A DNA stretch of 64,000 nucleotides from Aurantiochytrium sp. KH105 (lineage: Eukaryota; Sar; Bigyra; Thraustochytrida; Thraustochytriidae), in NCBI GenBank assembly GCA_003116975.1, contig BGKB01000011.1, forward strand, positions 1 to 64,000, written 5' to 3'. The notes beneath the pieces were generated by a model. It made no database searches, was not told where the DNA came from, and was given only the letters and a program-made list of their open reading frames with translations. The position numbers and the translations under genes are program-made. How positions within the stretch are numbered: position 1 is the first letter of the stretch; every line of letters begins with the position of its first letter. Positions 48,001 to 57,524 of the stretch are shown piece by piece.

Positions 48001-49570
48001 CGTCTCCCCTCGCCGCCCGCCTTCACTCCGCGTCGCCGTTCTTCGCCTCGGCCTCACGCGCCCTTCATCCATCCATCCATCCATCCTCGCCATCTCCGCT
48101 CGTCCGCGCGCCTTCTCCGCGCACAGACGCGCCTTTGCCGCGCCGCTCTCGCGCGCCTTCTCCGCGCGCCTTCTCCTGCTCCTCCGCGGCCTCCTTCCCC
48201 GCTTGCCCGCCGAGCTCGCGTGCTCGCCGCGCTGCGCTACGTACGTGGGTCTGGTGCGAAAGGGATTTGCTCTTCTCTGCGCCGCTTTGCTTTCGCTCGC
48301 AGGATTCAAACTCTGCGCGGCAGTCGCGCGCCTGCCGCAAGTGGACTTTCGCGCGCAATCTCCACTTCGCGCCGCGCCGCTACACTGGCGCATCCGCGCT
48401 ATAGCCCCTTGCGCGGATCCTTCTGGAGCCTTGCAGCGGCCGGTTTTGAATCCTGGCGGCGGAGCAGCCAGATCGCACTGCGGGCCCTGCGCCACTTGCC
48501 GCAGCGATACTCCACTTGCAAGCGCCCCGTGCCCCACTTGCAGGCGCGCGCGGCCACTCGCCATCGAGCGAGAAACTGCTGCATTGGCCGGGAAAGGAAA
48601 CAAAAGAAGCAAAACAAAACAAAACAGAACAGAGCAGAACAAAATAAAATCTTTGCCGCCGGCCAGGCCGCCGCTCCAAGTCGCAGCGGCCAGGCGGCTG
48701 GACACGCACGCAGACGCCTCCGCCCGGGAAGGCAGCGGAGGCGTCTGCGCAGCGACGGTCGCGACGCCGGTGCGGCCTGCAGCGCGTTTGCGGTGGCGGG
48801 CGGGGGGAGAAAAACGCGGAAGGAAGGAGGGGAGGCTGGAAGGAAGGAAGGAAAAAGTCAACAGCGGCCGGTCGGTCCAACCGAGACGGGCCGCGCCCAC
48901 TGGACGTGGCCCCTCTCCCGCGGGGAGCGGTTTCCGCACCTTCGCGCCCTCCTCTCCACTGCCGCCGCAGCAGACACGCGCCTCTGCGGCGCGCGAGAGA
49001 GGCCGTTCTCGCCGGAACGTTCAGTGGACGCGGGAGGAGGGTGTGCGCGGAGATGTGGCTGTCTGGAGGAGACGCACGCCGAGTGTCGGAGGGCCAGCGC
49101 GCCGCAGGAAAGGTTCTGGCCGGGTCTGCTTCGGTCGCGGGAGCGTTACAAAAAGCGATCAAAGTGCGAATATTGGCGTGCAGTACGCACCGGAACCGGG
49201 GCAATAGGACTTGCCTTCCCTGTGTCTTTCCTCGGCACCTTCGCGCCCGTGCCGGCCCTCGATCGAAATTTCCAGCAGACTTTGACTGTGAGGAACCGGC
49301 CCGCTGCAACTCTGCCAGCCGCGCTGCCGCACGAGGCCGTCTTTTGCGCGGGACGCGGTGGCCGCACGACGCGGAGTCTCGACTCTGCTTTGGTCTGCTC
49401 TTCTCTCGCAAGCTTTCTTGGCTTATACGAAAAGAAAATTCGTCCCCCCAACCTCTCACGTTCTGCGCGTCCCAAGATCTGAACTGAAAAAAAGCAGAAG
49501 AAAACCTAGTAGGCCTAAAATAAGTTTCTGGCGATCTGTCTCAGGGGAGGAGGCAGCGACTGCAGGATGG

Positions 49571-52500
49571 TCAGCTCGCACGCACGTGGCAGACGCCAGC
49601 ACGCGCGCCTGCAGACTCCAGGTACCGGAGCCAGCCCGACTGCTTGTGGCTCAGCCGGTCGGTCTCCGACTTGACCTCCAGGAACCACGCCTCGAAACGT
49701 AGCTCGACTCCAGTCTCCGTCGACTCGGAAAAGTCCAAGGGCTGCACGTGCCGTGCCGCGCGCCGGCCTCGCTGCTGCTGCTGCTGCTGCTCGGCCGCCG
49801 CAGAAGATGTCGGCGGCAAGGCCTTGCTCACAATATCGATGGGACGAACCTCGAGATTGAGATTGTCGATTTCTTCGAGGTCGGGGCGGGCTTCATTGGC
49901 CACCAGAGACGGAGCACGTGACACGCGATACAACAAGAGATCGGGACCGCCGCCAGCCCAGTGGTTGTAGTCCTCGCACAATCTGCGAAGAATCGCAACT
50001 AACACCTTGGGCCCGATGCACGCCGCCACACAGGCCAGAGTCTCGCGCGGATACGCGTCCCAGCGCATCCCGCAAACTTGCACGCCCTCGTGGGCATCCC
50101 ACGAGGTCTTTGCGCGCTGCGCAAGAGACGCCGACGACGCGCTTTGCAGGTCGCCCAATATAGCCTCAATCTTGGCACGACGCGCGTCAACAAAAACCCC
50201 ACTGCAATGAAATAAATCGAGAGGACCGTGCTGAAATGGCGTCTGAAAGACGTCCGGGACGCCTTCGTCAAAGATGGCGTCCCACATGAAAATGGCAAAT
50301 AGTGCGCGGAAAATCTGACCTTCGCAATGCATGCCAAGCCAACCTCCGGTCTGCTCAAAGTGTTCCAGCACAAACTCCTCCACATGACAGTACATGGATG
50401 GCGTATCCTCGGCGCTGAAAAACTCGCAACGTTCACCCACCCTCGGTCGGCGCCCTTGCGCCGAGGCGCGGCGTCTTCCAAAGATGGTAATCTCTGACAC
50501 CTGCATATCCCCATTGTTGCCGGACTGGCTTGTGAGCACGTTTTTCGCGTGCGGAAGAGAGACCGCCGTCGTTCGATTCCGCAATAACTTGGTCAGACGT
50601 TTCTCCGCCTCAATGCGGTGCGCGCTGTGCTCAGGCACGCTTCGATCAAGCAAACACAGCACCAACGTCTCTGCCGCAGCTTGACTTGCTCCCAGATGCT
50701 TTTGGTCAATTGAAAGTCGGTTGTACCAGTATCCTCGCCGTCGATGCGAGGTTTGCAGGCGCAAGAGATCCTGCCAGCGCCGCGCCGCCTCCTTGTAGTC
50801 GTGCGCCTTCTCAATCCATTCGATGCCAGTCGATATGGCTTCAGCCAGCGCGTAGCTCGCGCGAAATTGGGCTAGAAACCGCGGTGCATTGCCCGAGACG
50901 CTTGCGGCTTCTTCGCTGATGACGCACTCTTCCAGATATGAAATCAATATATTGACCACTTCTTGTGCTGTGCACGTATCGAGCTTGAGCTCTTTGATCG
51001 CACTAGACGCGCGTAGGTCAAATACGGACGTGTGGGGAGACTGGCGCGTTGCAGTCTCGCGTCGGCCTTCGGTCAGTCTCCGTTGCACCACTTTTTCTGC
51101 ATTGGAAATGCTCGGATTTTCTCCTGCGTCACCAATTGATTGTTTTTCATCGTCGCTGACAATGTCAATGATGATGTCGACGGCAGATGTTGACATGGAC
51201 GCCTTGCTGTCGGAATTAATTTTACTGGTCTGGGCCGTGACGTTTTTACAATTTGCCCGACTCGGATCTGTCTCATGTCTTGTTTCTGCTTTCATCTCGT
51301 GACTAGTCTTGTTCGGCGATGAGCCTCGCGTCACATCTCTTGCTTCTCCTTTCATCTCTTGAAGAGCAACACAAGACGATGGCTCAGTCGATGTTCCAGC
51401 CTCTACATTGATCTCATTCTTGGCACTATTCTCATCCACCACGCTGACCTTTGCATCATCGTCGTCGTCTTCATCGTCGCAAAGCAGGCTAATCACCTCG
51501 GGAGGAGACACTTTGAGCGTTTCCTCGGGAGGCACGGTGTCCGGCTCCATCAACGACGACGACGATGATGATAATGATGATTGTGATGTATATGCTGGCA
51601 CCCATACCTCAAGCCACGTGCGTAGCGCAACAGCCAACTCGTACGCATCGAGCGCACGTCTATCACGGAAAATAGGCCACTCTGTTTTGCATGTATAGTC
51701 TGCAAAACGTAACTTGCCAAAACTTGCGAGAAGACCAGGAAAATGCAACGAAGTGGCTTCGCCTGCTGCACGCGTCGATGATCCATCCTGTACGCGCTGG
51801 AATGAAGACATCGACGCTGTCAGATAATACAACGAGAAAGCGCGTTGTAAAAGGCCAAGGGGCCGGCTCTGGATTGCCACCATTTCGTCCTTGGCGACAC
51901 GGGTAATGAGCCGTGCCACGGGCAAGCCATGGCCAAAGACGGTGCGCTGCGATTTGCCCGCAAATCGAAGTCTCGCAATCGCCTCGGCCTTGGTTGCGTA
52001 ACCTTCGTCGCATTTTGCCCGTTCTTCTGTTCTGCTCTTGCTGCCGCGTCGCCATGATTTGCTCTTGCTCTGATCTCCGATGCTGCGGCGAGTGCAACTT
52101 GTGCTCTGATTACTGCTATTGCTACTACTACTGCTGGCACGGCGACGCACCGAGGCCGAGGCTGCTCCGCGCGGTCGCCGTCCGTCAAGCTTGGCATGCT
52201 TCAGTACTTGTTGGAGCTCAGCTGCAGTAAGCACGGCCTCGGCCAACGAGAGACCCTCCTCAAGACTTGCACGTTGTGCATCAAAGCTTTGCGCAAAACC
52301 AAAGCGACAAAGCTCCTTTAGAGCATTCTCAGCTCGCAAGGCAGCCTGCTGCGCATCTGCATCATTGTCGTCTTCTGAGACTGTCGAGGCGGCAAGCCGT
52401 CGTGGGACGAAATATTTGGCTAACTGTGATGCGCGGAACCACGGCCCTCGACGAGGAAATATTCTTGCAAGAAGCGACTTGGCGTCAACAGAGGCTTCGT

Positions 52501-52927
52501 TGAGAAGGCATTCGATTTGCTCGCGCTCCTCTTGCGTGGCAAGGGAACAATAATCCTCGCGTTCCACGAATACTGTGCGCAGGACCAGCTCCAGGTGCTC
52601 CCTGTAGGCTTGGTTGCGGTCGAGGCCAGGGTCCGCTTTGTTGTGCGAGTCCTCGCTCGCAGGCGCCTCGTTGGACTGACCAATGACGCGTACGTCTTCT
52701 CCTTCTTCTTCTTCTTCTTGCAAGCCCTCTGCCTCGTCCTGCGCGAGCGCAAGGGCTTTCGTCCATGGGATTGAACAGGAGGACGACGACGGGCCTGACG
52801 GCGCCACTAGACTTGCTCCGAGCGCATCCTGCGGAAAACTCTGTTGTCTGCGTCGCTTGCGTCGCTTGCGCCGGGACGCAGGGCTACCCTCCGCGCCGCC
52901 GCGCTCTGGTCTGGCGTCATCCGCCAT
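49571..52927 (-). CDS. FAN1: FAN1-like structure-specific nuclease
   Basis: A 1,118-residue homologue of Fanconi-associated nuclease 1, a 5' flap endo/exonuclease of interstrand-crosslink repair acting in the nucleus. The C-terminal VRR-NUC core starts near EEFVLEHFEQTGGW and includes GVPDVFQTPFQHGPLDLF. The catalytic GGGPDLLLYRV lies near residue 991, and FLEVKSETDRLSHKQSGWL near 1083. The helical TPR-like part is recognisable (YKEAARRWQDLLRL, YWYNRLSIDQKHLG). A SAP-like helix pair appears split by a Ser/Arg-rich insert (AAELQQVLKHAKLDGRRP, then EAIARLRFAGKSQRTVFG). No UBZ zinc finger was seen. A ~75-residue insert containing a Gln run separates the catalytic PD and EVK. The ATG at 52927 (gcgATGG) is preferred; the frame runs upstream but without another ATG. 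Confidence 0.93.
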   Translation of the reverse strand: MADDARPERGGAEGSPASRRKRRKRRRQQSFPQDALGASLVAPSGPSSSSCSIPWTKALALAQDEAEGLQEEEEEGEDVRVIGQSNEAPASEDSHNKADPGLDRNQAYREHLELVLRTVFVEREDYCSLATQEEREQIECLLNEASVDAKSLLARIFPRRGPWFRASQLAKYFVPRRLAASTVSEDDNDADAQQAALRAENALKELCRFGFAQSFDAQRASLEEGLSLAEAVLTAAELQQVLKHAKLDGRRPRGAASASVRRRASSSSSNSSNQSTSCTRRSIGDQSKSKSWRRGSKSRTEERAKCDEGYATKAEAIARLRFAGKSQRTVFGHGLPVARLITRVAKDEMVAIQSRPLGLLQRAFSLYYLTASMSSFQRVQDGSSTRAAGEATSLHFPGLLASFGKLRFADYTCKTEWPIFRDRRALDAYELAVALRTWLEVWVPAYTSQSSLSSSSSSLMEPDTVPPEETLKVSPPEVISLLCDDEDDDDDAKVSVVDENSAKNEINVEAGTSTEPSSCVALQEMKGEARDVTRGSSPNKTSHEMKAETRHETDPSRANCKNVTAQTSKINSDSKASMSTSAVDIIIDIVSDDEKQSIGDAGENPSISNAEKVVQRRLTEGRRETATRQSPHTSVFDLRASSAIKELKLDTCTAQEVVNILISYLEECVISEEAASVSGNAPRFLAQFRASYALAEAISTGIEWIEKAHDYKEAARRWQDLLRLQTSHRRRGYWYNRLSIDQKHLGASQAAAETLVLCLLDRSVPEHSAHRIEAEKRLTKLLRNRTTAVSLPHAKNVLTSQSGNNGDMQVSEITIFGRRRASAQGRRPRVGERCEFFSAEDTPSMYCHVEEFVLEHFEQTGGWLGMHCEGQIFRALFAIFMWDAIFDEGVPDVFQTPFQHGPLDLFHCSGVFVDARRAKIEAILGDLQSASSASLAQRAKTSWDAHEGVQVCGMRWDAYPRETLACVAACIGPKVLVAILRRLCEDYNHWAGGGPDLLLYRVSRAPSLVANEARPDLEEIDNLNLEVRPIDIVSKALPPTSSAAAEQQQQQQRGRRAARHVQPLDFSESTETGVELRFEAWFLEVKSETDRLSHKQSGWLRYLESAGARAGVCHVRAS

Positions 52928-53134
52928 CGCGCAGACACAAACAAGACGCAAGGCGCCCAAAGGAGCGTTGATGAATTGTAAAATTGTGGTCAAGGTTTAG
53001 GCTACTAAGGATGGACCGGTGACATTTACTCAACGCCGGCGCTGGCGATTCGGGTGGCTGCATGCAGTATACTACGGCCCACCCCACCAATGCGGCAACG
53101 GTGGCACATTTGTAAAGGACCTCGCTGTAATAAC
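52928..53134. other. Short gap between two minus-strand genes
   Basis: About 200 bases between the FAN1 start and the stop of the next minus-strand gene; probably the FAN1 promoter. Nothing else seen. Confidence 0.6.
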
Positions 53135-55507
53135 CTATCTGCGCCGACTGTCGCGGCGAGAGCGCTGTCGACGGTCCTGCAGCAGCGTCTCGAGGGCGAG
53201 GATGTTTTCGTCATGCAGCGTAACGACGCTCTGCTCCAATAGGTCAACACGATCTACGACCTGAGCAAATTGTGCTTCGAGGCGCTTGCGCCAAACATCT
53301 TGCTTCTTGTCAAAGTCATGCGAAAAAGTACGCTGGAGCTGCGTCACCTCCTGCTCGGCATCACCAAAGGCTTTATCCAGTACACTGGCAATACGTTGCT
53401 CGCATTGCCGAAGACGCTCATCAAAGAAATTTGCTCTTTCATGACGGCCGCCATTGCACACAGCATTTTCATCAAAGGTGAGGCTTTCGGAATGCGCCTC
53501 AGCTTCTTTTGCCAACGAAGCTGCCATGTCGGAGACTTGGCTTCGTAACGTCTTGGCGAATTCCCCCACGCGAGAAGTTTGCTCGCCAGCGTGCTGAAGT
53601 CGAGCTTCCACATTATCGGTGCGCCTTTGCATCTCGTCCTTCCATAGAGGCTCTTGCGAAGCATGAGTACTTTTCGGAAATTGTCTGTTAGAAATTGTGG
53701 AAACCCGACTGTCGAGCTCAAAGAGTCTCGCAGAGACGCGATCTTCGATTTCCACATGATGACGATCCGTGCGATCACGAACCGCGCGTAGCGCAGTGCG
53801 TAGCTCCTGCACCATTTGCATTGCACTTGAATCGCTATCGGAACATCTTGTGCGATGCGCGTCTTGAGAATTTTTGCGGTCTTGCGATCGGATCGAGTCC
53901 ACTACATTACGCGCCAGAGCCCGATTGTTTTCAGATCGGAAGTCACTGTCGTAACTTCCGTTGCTGCTTCCGTTGCTGCTGCTGCTGCTGTGGCTAGATA
54001 GGCGGCCCGAGTTCGCAGCTGCAGATGCCGAAACCACAGACCGAGCTCGAGCCGCTTCTGCGCCAGCTGCAGCCGTGCGGCTCTTGAGAAGTGCGTCAAG
54101 TTTTGCATTGAGCACGAGAATACGTCGCAAGGGAGCAAGAGCGTCGTGCGCCTCTGCAGGCGTCATTACGTCTTCGTCAATTTCACCCAGGGACAACGTT
54201 GCCAGAGTCGAGTTCGTGCCCAGACATTCAGCGAGAGTGATGAGCGCTGCCTCATTGCATGTGGCCAAATGGCGCGGATTGCGCAGGTCAACCTCGCGCA
54301 CAGAGGCGTTCATTGCAAGGGCGGCGCCGAGGAGCTCCACACAACGTGCGTCGACTGCGGTGGTACATTCTTGGAGCTTCAGCACCTCAAGAGCGCACTT
54401 TCCATCATCTTGCAGATACTCGACGAGACTTCGAATGGCTGCAACACACGGGATGCCGGTGCGAGAGGTATCAAGAAAGCGCAGAGTCCCTGACCGATGG
54501 ACCGCGTTCGCAATTGTTTCGAAGCCTTGCGCACCGATATCATTGTCCGCGAGACACAACACGCGAAGAGGGGTGCCCTCATTGAGGAGACGAGCAATGG
54601 CGGCCGCCCCGCCTTGGCGCGCAAGGCGATTCGAGGAAAGATCCAAATGCGCTAGGTTGGACGTTTTCGCTCTGACGTCGCGAGCGCCGCGCAAGACACC
54701 AGCCACAATCTCTTGCACTGCGTCATCTGTGAGCCCGCACGAGGACAGTCGCAGCGAGCGAAGATTTGTCAGTCGACATAGCACGCGACCTGCAAATGCA
54801 TGCAACGCCCGATCTCCAGCTGCGTCGAGAGGGCACTCGACAAGTTCTAGACTCTCCAGCTCCGCACCGTGCAAGCTGGCTTCGAGACTCTCGGCAAGGC
54901 CCTCCATGCCATCGAGCAAGTCCGCTGCGTCGAGACACTTGGCAAGACTCAAGCTTTCGAGTCCGTGACGGCTCACAAGGCTCGATCCCAAAGCACGCAT
55001 GGCATCGACACCGAGAGGACAATGATGTAGATCCAAGACACGAATTGCGCTCATGTTCGCATCGAGCTGGTCTGGGACTCTGCTCAAAGCTCTCAAAACG
55101 GCTGGCGAGATGCTTTTGCTCTCGTCCAGAAGCAATGCTCCTTTGGACGTGCGCTTTTCTTTTGCACTGTTTCCATGACTGCCAAAATTGGTGTCGTCCC
55201 CCTCGTCAATCATGCATAGCGCGGCCACGACCTCGGACGGTGCCTTTGTAAGCCCCTCCCGAATGCAGGCCTTTTCGAACTCGGCACGTAGGTACGGGGC
55301 ATCTTCACCTGCGTCTGATTGATACTCAGTGGCAGGCCAGTTTCCTCGTCCGCGCACATCCGCGACAGGTCTTCTTGCATGGCTGATGTACTCCTCCTCT
55401 TCGTGTCGTCTGGTCCTGTTGTTTGGGCCGTTGTCCGAGGTTCTGGGTCGCCGCCGCGATGCTTGCTGCACGTGTCGATCGTCTCCTCGGCCCAGCATCC
55501 GATTCAT
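53135..55507 (-). CDS. LRR protein with C-terminal coiled coil
   Basis: A 790-residue protein. The first ~110 residues are charged and disordered. Residues about 150-430 are ribonuclease-inhibitor-type LRRs (LDLHHCPLGVDAMRALG, LESLSLAKC, LRSLRLSSCGLTDDAVQ, LAHLDLSSNRLARQGG, LRVLCLADNDIGAQG). A Ser/Asn-rich linker precedes a long heptad-rich coiled coil (about 520-790, for example FAQVVDRVDLLEQSVVTLHDEN), and the extreme C terminus is Arg-rich. LRR plus coiled coil is the layout of centrosomal/ciliary proteins such as CEP78, but I see no specific signature, so orthology is not claimed. The ATG at 55507 is followed closely by another at residue 4. The gene is divergent from the methyltransferase gene. 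Confidence 0.82.
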   Translation of the reverse strand: MNRMLGRGDDRHVQQASRRRPRTSDNGPNNRTRRHEEEEYISHARRPVADVRGRGNWPATEYQSDAGEDAPYLRAEFEKACIREGLTKAPSEVVAALCMIDEGDDTNFGSHGNSAKEKRTSKGALLLDESKSISPAVLRALSRVPDQLDANMSAIRVLDLHHCPLGVDAMRALGSSLVSRHGLESLSLAKCLDAADLLDGMEGLAESLEASLHGAELESLELVECPLDAAGDRALHAFAGRVLCRLTNLRSLRLSSCGLTDDAVQEIVAGVLRGARDVRAKTSNLAHLDLSSNRLARQGGAAAIARLLNEGTPLRVLCLADNDIGAQGFETIANAVHRSGTLRFLDTSRTGIPCVAAIRSLVEYLQDDGKCALEVLKLQECTTAVDARCVELLGAALAMNASVREVDLRNPRHLATCNEAALITLAECLGTNSTLATLSLGEIDEDVMTPAEAHDALAPLRRILVLNAKLDALLKSRTAAAGAEAARARSVVSASAAANSGRLSSHSSSSSNGSSNGSYDSDFRSENNRALARNVVDSIRSQDRKNSQDAHRTRCSDSDSSAMQMVQELRTALRAVRDRTDRHHVEIEDRVSARLFELDSRVSTISNRQFPKSTHASQEPLWKDEMQRRTDNVEARLQHAGEQTSRVGEFAKTLRSQVSDMAASLAKEAEAHSESLTFDENAVCNGGRHERANFFDERLRQCEQRIASVLDKAFGDAEQEVTQLQRTFSHDFDKKQDVWRKRLEAQFAQVVDRVDLLEQSVVTLHDENILALETLLQDRRQRSRRDSRRR

Positions 55508-56065
55508 TGCAGCCGATCAAAAGTCGCGTGCGCGCGCGCGCAAAAGCACATGCGTGTGTGCGGACTGGCGTGCGCGCACGGTGTCGCGCGACGTCTCCCC
55601 GAGGTTCGCTCGCGCGCTCGCTCGCTGCTGTCTTAAAGCCGAGCCGTTTCCATAAGTGCGCTTCGCAAGCGTCAGGCTTGATGGAAAGTGGACGCGTGCC
55701 AAATCTTGAGGCAGCATGTGCAGCGTGGAGGGAGGTGCGCTCGTGCGAGGCGGGTGTGAATACGTACTGCACGCTCACGTGCACCCCAAGTTTCTTACGT
55801 ATATAGGCCTAGTAGGTATTGATGTGTGTCTTTACTTTTAAGATTAGGAGTAGTACGATGGCATTCACGCATGTGGCGGCCATCGCCGCTGCCGAGGAAG
55901 TACGCACACTACTCCTTCAATGTAGTACATCGCAAGATGACGCATGATGGTAGAACAACTACACTCATTGTTTGCGGCAAGACAGGAGCTGAGCTCCCGC
56001 GGCAAAGCAAGAACAAATCCAGATCTGCTAGATTTGCTTGCCGTAATAACTCGCGCCGAGCAAAG
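55508..56065. promoter_or_regulatory. Divergent promoter between LRR-coiled-coil and methyltransferase genes
   Basis: About 560 bases between start codons. GC-rich next to the LRR gene, AT-richer near 55790-55980. In-frame sequence upstream of the methyltransferase ATG lacks a good start and does not look conserved. Confidence 0.5.
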
Positions 56066-57226
56066 ATGCCCGCCGCCGCCGCCGCCAAGGTCGAAGAAAA
56101 GAACCTCGCGCTCGAATCGAGCTCTCGAGCGGCGAGCGCGAGCGGGTCATCGGTTACCCTAAAGTATGATGAAGCTGCCGCGCGCATCAAGCAGGTGGCG
56201 CCAGCATCAATCATTATCATGCTATTGACCATGCCGTTTTATTTTCTAGTGCTGCTGCCACTAACAATTTTGGCAGTCCTCGTGGTCGTAGTTCCTTGGC
56301 TGCTGTGCAAGTCTGGCGATGACCGCATCCGCTCACAAAGCAGCAAGACGGCCGAGGCGACGGCGCTTGGACGATTCCACAACTACACCTGTGGCCTGGG
56401 ACCCGATTTGTATGCCTGGGCGTTTCTGCCGCTGCATCTGAGACTTGCCGTCCGAGGCGCTACGATTCCGTGGTTTTTCACGCGCACAATCTTTGATGCA
56501 GGAACCGGTGTCGCCGGTGTGATGCTGGGACGTACGGCTTTCTTGGATGCTTCAATCCGGTACGCGGTCAAGGAAGGTGGCGTCAAAAATCTTGTCCTCT
56601 GCGGAGCTGGCTTTGACACGCGTGCGCTCCGCATGGCCAGCGATCTCGAGGGCATCGCCGTTTACGAGGCAGACTCCGAGGCCACGCAAGCCGTCAAGCT
56701 TGCTAAGCTGCGTCGCGCAGGCCTTGTACCGCCCGCTAACACAACCTTTTGCCCCATCAACTTTAACGACCAAGATCTCATGGAGGTGCTGCGGGAGCAC
56801 GGTTTTGACGCTACACAAAAAACAATTGTAATTTGGGAGGGTGTTGCAATGTATCTTTCTGCAGAGACAGTCGGTGGCTTCGTGAGCTCGATATCGAAAA
56901 ATCTCGTGCCGGGATCCTTTCTGGCCATGGATTGGTTTTGGAACACTCTTGACAAACCGCGCTGGAAGGGCCATTTCCATGGTCACGATTTGGCCATCAA
57001 GCTCGCTCGCAACAAGGGCGAGCCGTATCTGTCTGGTTTTGAGGAGCCCTTTGTCCCGGCGACAGTACAAGAGTATTTTGAGGAACGGGGTCTCGATCTC
57101 GTGGACCACGTCATGGTCAAGTCAGATGCTGCGATCGAGCGATACCTTACATTGAAAAATGGGGATCGCATCGGACGTTCCAACGAGGTCAACAACTTTA
57201 TGCTTCTCCGTGTTCCAGATGCATGA
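56066..57226 (+). CDS. Membrane-anchored LCMT-family SAM methyltransferase
   Basis: A 386-residue S-adenosylmethionine-dependent methyltransferase of the leucine carboxyl methyltransferase / UPF0677-like family. A hydrophobic stretch of about 35 residues (MLLTMPFYFLVLLPLTILAV and following) lies near residues 50-85, enough for one long or two short membrane segments. The catalytic domain follows: NLVLCGAGFDTRALRM (about 175) is the SAM-binding motif I characteristic of this family, AVYEADSE supplies the acidic motif II residue, and WEGVAMYLS matches the conserved EG.xxYL block. In animals LCMT1 methylates the PP2A catalytic subunit; bacterial relatives have other substrates, so the substrate here is unknown. 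The ATG at 56066 (AAAGATGC context) starts just before the low-complexity leader. Confidence 0.88.
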   Translation: MPAAAAAKVEEKNLALESSSRAASASGSSVTLKYDEAAARIKQVAPASIIIMLLTMPFYFLVLLPLTILAVLVVVVPWLLCKSGDDRIRSQSSKTAEATALGRFHNYTCGLGPDLYAWAFLPLHLRLAVRGATIPWFFTRTIFDAGTGVAGVMLGRTAFLDASIRYAVKEGGVKNLVLCGAGFDTRALRMASDLEGIAVYEADSEATQAVKLAKLRRAGLVPPANTTFCPINFNDQDLMEVLREHGFDATQKTIVIWEGVAMYLSAETVGGFVSSISKNLVPGSFLAMDWFWNTLDKPRWKGHFHGHDLAIKLARNKGEPYLSGFEEPFVPATVQEYFEERGLDLVDHVMVKSDAAIERYLTLKNGDRIGRSNEVNNFMLLRVPDA

Positions 57227-57524
57227 TACTATCAAGTCTTATAGAGATGAAACTAGCCGTTGAAAGTCAACAAAATTATATTTTGTGCAAGTTCAAAATT
57301 GTAAAACTTCACTTGTTATGACTTTGGCTCATTTGCAAATGACAGTGAGCAGCAACAAGCAGAAGTGGGGATGATTCGCAGCCAGAAAAGAGCGAGCCAT
57401 GCGCAAGCGGGAAGCAAACCAGATACGAAGGTGTCGGGGGCACTTTTACAACACACGCACGTGCTCTCTCCCTTTCTTGCCGGGCGAGTGAGTAAGTGAG
57501 TGAGTGAAGGAGCGAGACCCCAGG
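57227..57524. other. Short intergenic region before the RP2-like gene
   Basis: About 300 bases. AT-rich first half (methyltransferase 3' region), then GC-richer with GTGA/GAGT units near 57485-57508 just before the next start. Confidence 0.6.

Larger units (their letters stand above)
47456..49570. other. GC-rich intergenic region between VDAC and FAN1
   Basis: About 2.1 kb holding the VDAC promoter and the FAN1 3' end, with several microsatellites. Long overlapping frames exist on both strands (up to about 630 codons), but they are Arg/Ala/Pro/Ser-rich, start in repeats and match nothing I know, so no gene is called. Confidence 0.55.

Noticed and set aside
47584-49482. A 632-codon plus-strand frame in the VDAC-FAN1 gap
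   Set aside because: It begins in microsatellites, is rich in Ala/Arg/Pro/Ser, overlaps equally long frames on the other strand, and shows no domain.
52928-52993. N-terminal extension of FAN1
   Set aside because: The upstream codons lack an ATG; the ATG at 52927 has a strong context.
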